A stretch of DNA of 64,000 nucleotides from Chitinophaga sp. CF418. GTDB taxonomy: Bacteria; Bacteroidota; Bacteroidia; Chitinophagales; Chitinophagaceae. The notes under the pieces were generated by a model. The model did no database searches, was not told where the DNA came from, and saw only the letters and a list, made by a program, of their open reading frames with translations. The position numbers and the translations under genes were made by a program. Shown in pieces: positions 62,021-64,000 of the stretch (positions are counted from its first letter, which is position 1; each line of letters starts with the position of its first letter). Location: NCBI RefSeq assembly GCF_900142925.1, contig NZ_FRCN01000015.1:62001-126000 (forward strand). The letters are read 5' to 3'.

Positions 62021-62090
62021 TTCTTACCGTTTTCTTACTTCTTTTTGACCTCATTCTTACATTAACGGCATTTTCTTATAGCATTTTTAC
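62021..62090. promoter_or_regulatory. 11-bp-phased direct repeat array (candidate response regulator binding sites)
   Basis: Six related heptamers: TTCTTAC at 62021, TTCTTAC at 62032, TTTTGAC at 62043, TTCTTAC at 62054, then TTCTTAT at 62073 and TTTTTAC at 62084. Start-to-start distances are 11, 11, 11, 19 and 11. The 11-base period is that of OmpR/PhoB-family regulators bound in tandem. The array ends 55 bases before the -7 box of the UspA-like gene. Confidence 0.6.
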
Positions 62091-62144
62091 TCTTTTTTTA
62101 GATTCCTCTTATCCGGTATTTACCTGTTCCTAACCCCGTGCTGG

Positions 62145-62152
62145 TAGTTTTG
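62145..62152 (+). promoter_or_regulatory. -7 box of the UspA-like gene
   Basis: TAGTTTTG matches TAnnTTTG; ATG follows 18 bases later. No -33 TTG at the usual spacing, which would fit an activated promoter. Confidence 0.5.
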
Positions 62153-62169
62153 TGTTAAAAGAATTACCC

Positions 62170-62649
62170 ATGAAGCATGTATTGATTCCAACAGATTTTT
62201 CTATCCGGTCTCTTCGCGTAGTGCACGGTGTGGTTGAGCGCTTTGGTGGTGAACCACTTAATATTGTTCTGATGCACGCGGTAGAAATGCCCGGCTCTAT
62301 CATGGACCTGATGATGCTGTCCAGAAGGTCATCTTACTACGATCTCATTACAGCCGATTATAAAGATGCCTGTGAGATCATTAAAAATAAATACGCCTCT
62401 GTTATTCAATCGCTGAAAACTGAATTCCTGATCGGTAATGGTAAAGGGCTGTTCAGGAATTTCCTGTTATATCATAACATCGATGTGATAGCATGCGCTG
62501 CAAAGGACGAATTCCGCAAAGCAGGCGCAAGCAGCTACAACCCCGCAGAATTGATCAGAAAGAGCAAATACCCTGTACATCATATACCACTGGCGCCAAG
62601 AAAAGAGAAATACCTGGTATCCGCAATGTCGGAGTTGTTTGAAGTGTAG
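62170..62649 (+). CDS. Universal stress protein-like (UspA family)
   Basis: A 159-residue single-domain protein beginning MKHVLIPTDFS, the UspA opening, with later VHHIPLAP as the final strand. The usual ATP-binding G-2x-G-9x-G motif is not clear, so nucleotide binding is doubtful. ATG 62170 is used; the upstream in-frame codon at 62152 overlaps the -7 box. The bestrophin gene follows after 20 bases. Confidence 0.75.
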   Translation: MKHVLIPTDFSIRSLRVVHGVVERFGGEPLNIVLMHAVEMPGSIMDLMMLSRRSSYYDLITADYKDACEIIKNKYASVIQSLKTEFLIGNGKGLFRNFLLYHNIDVIACAAKDEFRKAGASSYNPAELIRKSKYPVHHIPLAPRKEKYLVSAMSELFEV

Positions 62650-62669
62650 AACCATAAAACCGTTACAAG

Positions 62670-63581
62670 ATGTTACTGAAGAAGAATATCCCGTTAAAAT
62701 ATGTTTTCGGGAAAATAAAGTATGAGATCCTGCTCGTAGCGGTATATACTTTGGTGATAGTATTACTGCACGACAGGTTTAATCTGAAAGACATGGCCAT
62801 TCCCCTGTCTGTGCCTATGATCATGGGTACTGTTATTTCCTTGTTGCTGGCCTTTCGTTCCAATCAGGCGTATGACCGCTGGTGGGAGGCAAGAACGGTA
62901 TGGGGAGCTATTGTAAATGATTCGCGTACGTTTTCAAGACAAGTGCTTTCATTCATAGATAGTTCTTATGATGGTGAAGAGATAGGGCATTTCAGAGAAC
63001 GTATAGTACGCCGGCAGATAGCCTGGTGTTATGCCCTCAGCCAGTCCCTGCGTGGGCTGGACGCCCGGGAAGGGCTTGACAGGCATATCCCCAAGAGGGA
63101 GATATCACATGTGTGCCGGTACACCAACGTACCTATGGCATTGCTGGAATTGCACGCACGTGATCTGAACTATGCATTGAAACAGGGATGGATCAATGAA
63201 TACCAGCAGATACAGCTGGATCAGACATTGAGCCGTTTATGTGATGGAATGGGTAAATGCGAGCGTATCAAGAATACGGTCTTTCCGGCTACTTACAGTC
63301 TTTACATCCATTTCGCACTGAACTTTTTCATCCTGTTATTGCCGTTTGCCCTGATAGAGTATTTCGGACTGGTGGAAGTGCCTATGGTAGTTGCGATTGC
63401 GGCTTCTTTCCTGCTGATAGAAAAGATGGCGATCCACCTGCAGGATCCGTTCGACAATAAACCTACGGATACGCCGATGACGGCAATATCGAGGAATATT
63501 GAACGTGATCTGAAGCAGATGTTGAATGATCATCATTTACCTGAAACTATCAACGCAGAACACAAATTCTATGTGATGTAA
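62670..63581 (+). CDS. Bestrophin family ion channel (UPF0187)
   Basis: A 303-residue membrane protein of the bacterial bestrophin family, pentameric ion channels in the inner membrane. Family marks are LAFRSNQAYDRWWEARTVWGAIVNDSR, FPATYSLYIHF, and the C-terminal LQDPFDNKPTDTPM. Four membrane helices fit. It should share the UspA-like gene's transcript, and so might answer to the regulator whose repeats lie upstream. Confidence 0.92.
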   Translation: MLLKKNIPLKYVFGKIKYEILLVAVYTLVIVLLHDRFNLKDMAIPLSVPMIMGTVISLLLAFRSNQAYDRWWEARTVWGAIVNDSRTFSRQVLSFIDSSYDGEEIGHFRERIVRRQIAWCYALSQSLRGLDAREGLDRHIPKREISHVCRYTNVPMALLELHARDLNYALKQGWINEYQQIQLDQTLSRLCDGMGKCERIKNTVFPATYSLYIHFALNFFILLLPFALIEYFGLVEVPMVVAIAASFLLIEKMAIHLQDPFDNKPTDTPMTAISRNIERDLKQMLNDHHLPETINAEHKFYVM

Positions 63582-63738
63582 TAACTGTTTTAAAGCCTAC
63601 ACTTACTTTACTCTGTTGGAGAAGGGATAACGTTCCGGTGCATACGAACAATAGCTCAATCAAGGATTACAGAAGGATTACTACAGCGCCGGACGTCATT
63701 CCAACATGGATATAGAGTGTTATATGGAGGAAACAAGT

Positions 63739-63765
63739 AAGGGAGCTTTCGCTCCCTTTTATTTT
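63739..63765. terminator. Terminator between the bestrophin gene and ruvB
   Basis: Stem AAGGGAGC (63739-63746) with GCTCCCTT (63751-63758), a 4-base loop, then TTATTTTT. It lies 157 bases after the bestrophin stop and 20 bases before the ruvB stop. The stretch 63582-63738 between holds nothing I could identify. Confidence 0.7.
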
Positions 63766-63778
63766 TCATACAGTATGA

Positions 63779-64000
63779 TCAGAATAACATGCCGCTACCG
63801 CCACTCCTGGGTGCTTTGCCCAGATGTATATAGGCTTTCTCTGTAACTTCCCTGCCACGTGGCGTACGTTTGATAAAACCTTCCTGTATCAGGAATGGCT
63901 CATACACTTCTTCCAGGGTGCCGGCTTCTTCTCCTACAGCAGTAGCAATGGTGGTAATACCTACCGGACCGCCTTTGAAATTCTCAATGATCACCTGGAG
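63779..64000 (-). CDS. ruvB: Holliday junction branch migration DNA helicase RuvB (C-terminal part)
   Basis: Only the last 73 or so residues are in the window; the gene continues past its right end. The sequence IIENFKGGPVGITTIA, VYEPFLIQEGFIKRTPRGREVT is the C-terminal winged-helix domain of RuvB, which binds DNA at the junction. The ATPase domain lies outside. ruvC is 6.6 kb to the left on the same strand, so the ruv genes are scattered. Confidence 0.93.
   Translation of the reverse strand, partial: LQVIIENFKGGPVGITTIATAVGEEAGTLEEVYEPFLIQEGFIKRTPRGREVTEKAYIHLGKAPRSGGSGMLF

Noticed and set aside
1..64000. CRISPR arrays, tRNA or rRNA genes, prophage or integrase
   Set aside because: Read for on both strands; no regular spacer-repeat array, cloverleaf, rRNA core sequence or recombinase gene was recognised.

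Overview
The window is chromosomal DNA from a Bacteroidota bacterium, most likely Chitinophagaceae (Chitinophaga-like). This rests on the protein families (DUF4293, a TonB-dependent receptor with an N-terminal carboxypeptidase-regulatory-like domain, FtsX/MacB permease, RprY-like regulators, DUF3857/transglutaminase protein), on Bacteroidota-type promoters with a TAnnTTTG -7 box (often with TTG/TTTG about 18-22 bases upstream), and on very short leaders. Family assignments come from reading the translated sequences. The genus is an inference. No tRNA, rRNA, CRISPR array, insertion sequence or prophage was seen.

Layout. 1-245: hairpin-rich repeat DNA. 246-10.7 kb: ECF sigma factor, uvrA, DUF4293, maeB malic enzyme, a protein with kinase-like motifs, an Mla-type ABC permease and ATPase without an adjacent MCE gene, and sucD. 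10.8-17.0 kb: a giant alpha-2-macroglobulin-like protein with a thioester motif. 17.1-19.1 kb: an AAA ATPase/HNH nuclease pair that looks like a Septu (PtuAB) defence system. 19.3-26.0 kb: secreted esterase, MacB/FtsX permease, FAD oxidoreductase, aspS. 26.2-31.0 kb: glucosaminidase, two SGNH hydrolases and an MBOAT acyltransferase, a likely cell-wall or glycan O-acylation cassette. 31.0-35.1 kb: OprP-like porin convergent with a PhoB/PhoR-like pair, and DUF1003. 35.3-43.1 kb: a secreted protein ending in a possible clan CD peptidase dyad, an ABC exporter, and a TPR/DUF3857/transglutaminase protein. 43.2-47.6 kb: atpBEFHA, ending after alpha with no gamma gene. 47.8-51.7 kb: TonB-dependent receptor with a secreted partner, and an LCM-like methyltransferase. 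51.8-58.2 kb: pdxA, rsmA, a hydroxyacid dehydrogenase, greA, HIT protein, orphan response regulator, ruvC, and a flippase-like membrane protein. 58.2-63.6 kb: DUF3108 protein, a second orphan regulator, a response regulator/histidine kinase pair, a UspA-like protein and a bestrophin. 63.8 kb to the end: the 3' part of ruvB.

Most of the window is housekeeping and envelope biology. The clearest accessory module is the PtuAB-like pair. The most interesting non-coding signals are an 11-bp-phased repeat array between the response regulator/kinase operon and the usp-bestrophin genes, helically phased direct repeats ahead of the esterase/permease operon and the TonB receptor, a terminator-like hairpin in the greA leader, and closely packed divergent promoters between ruvC and the flippase-like gene, whose start codon is problematic.
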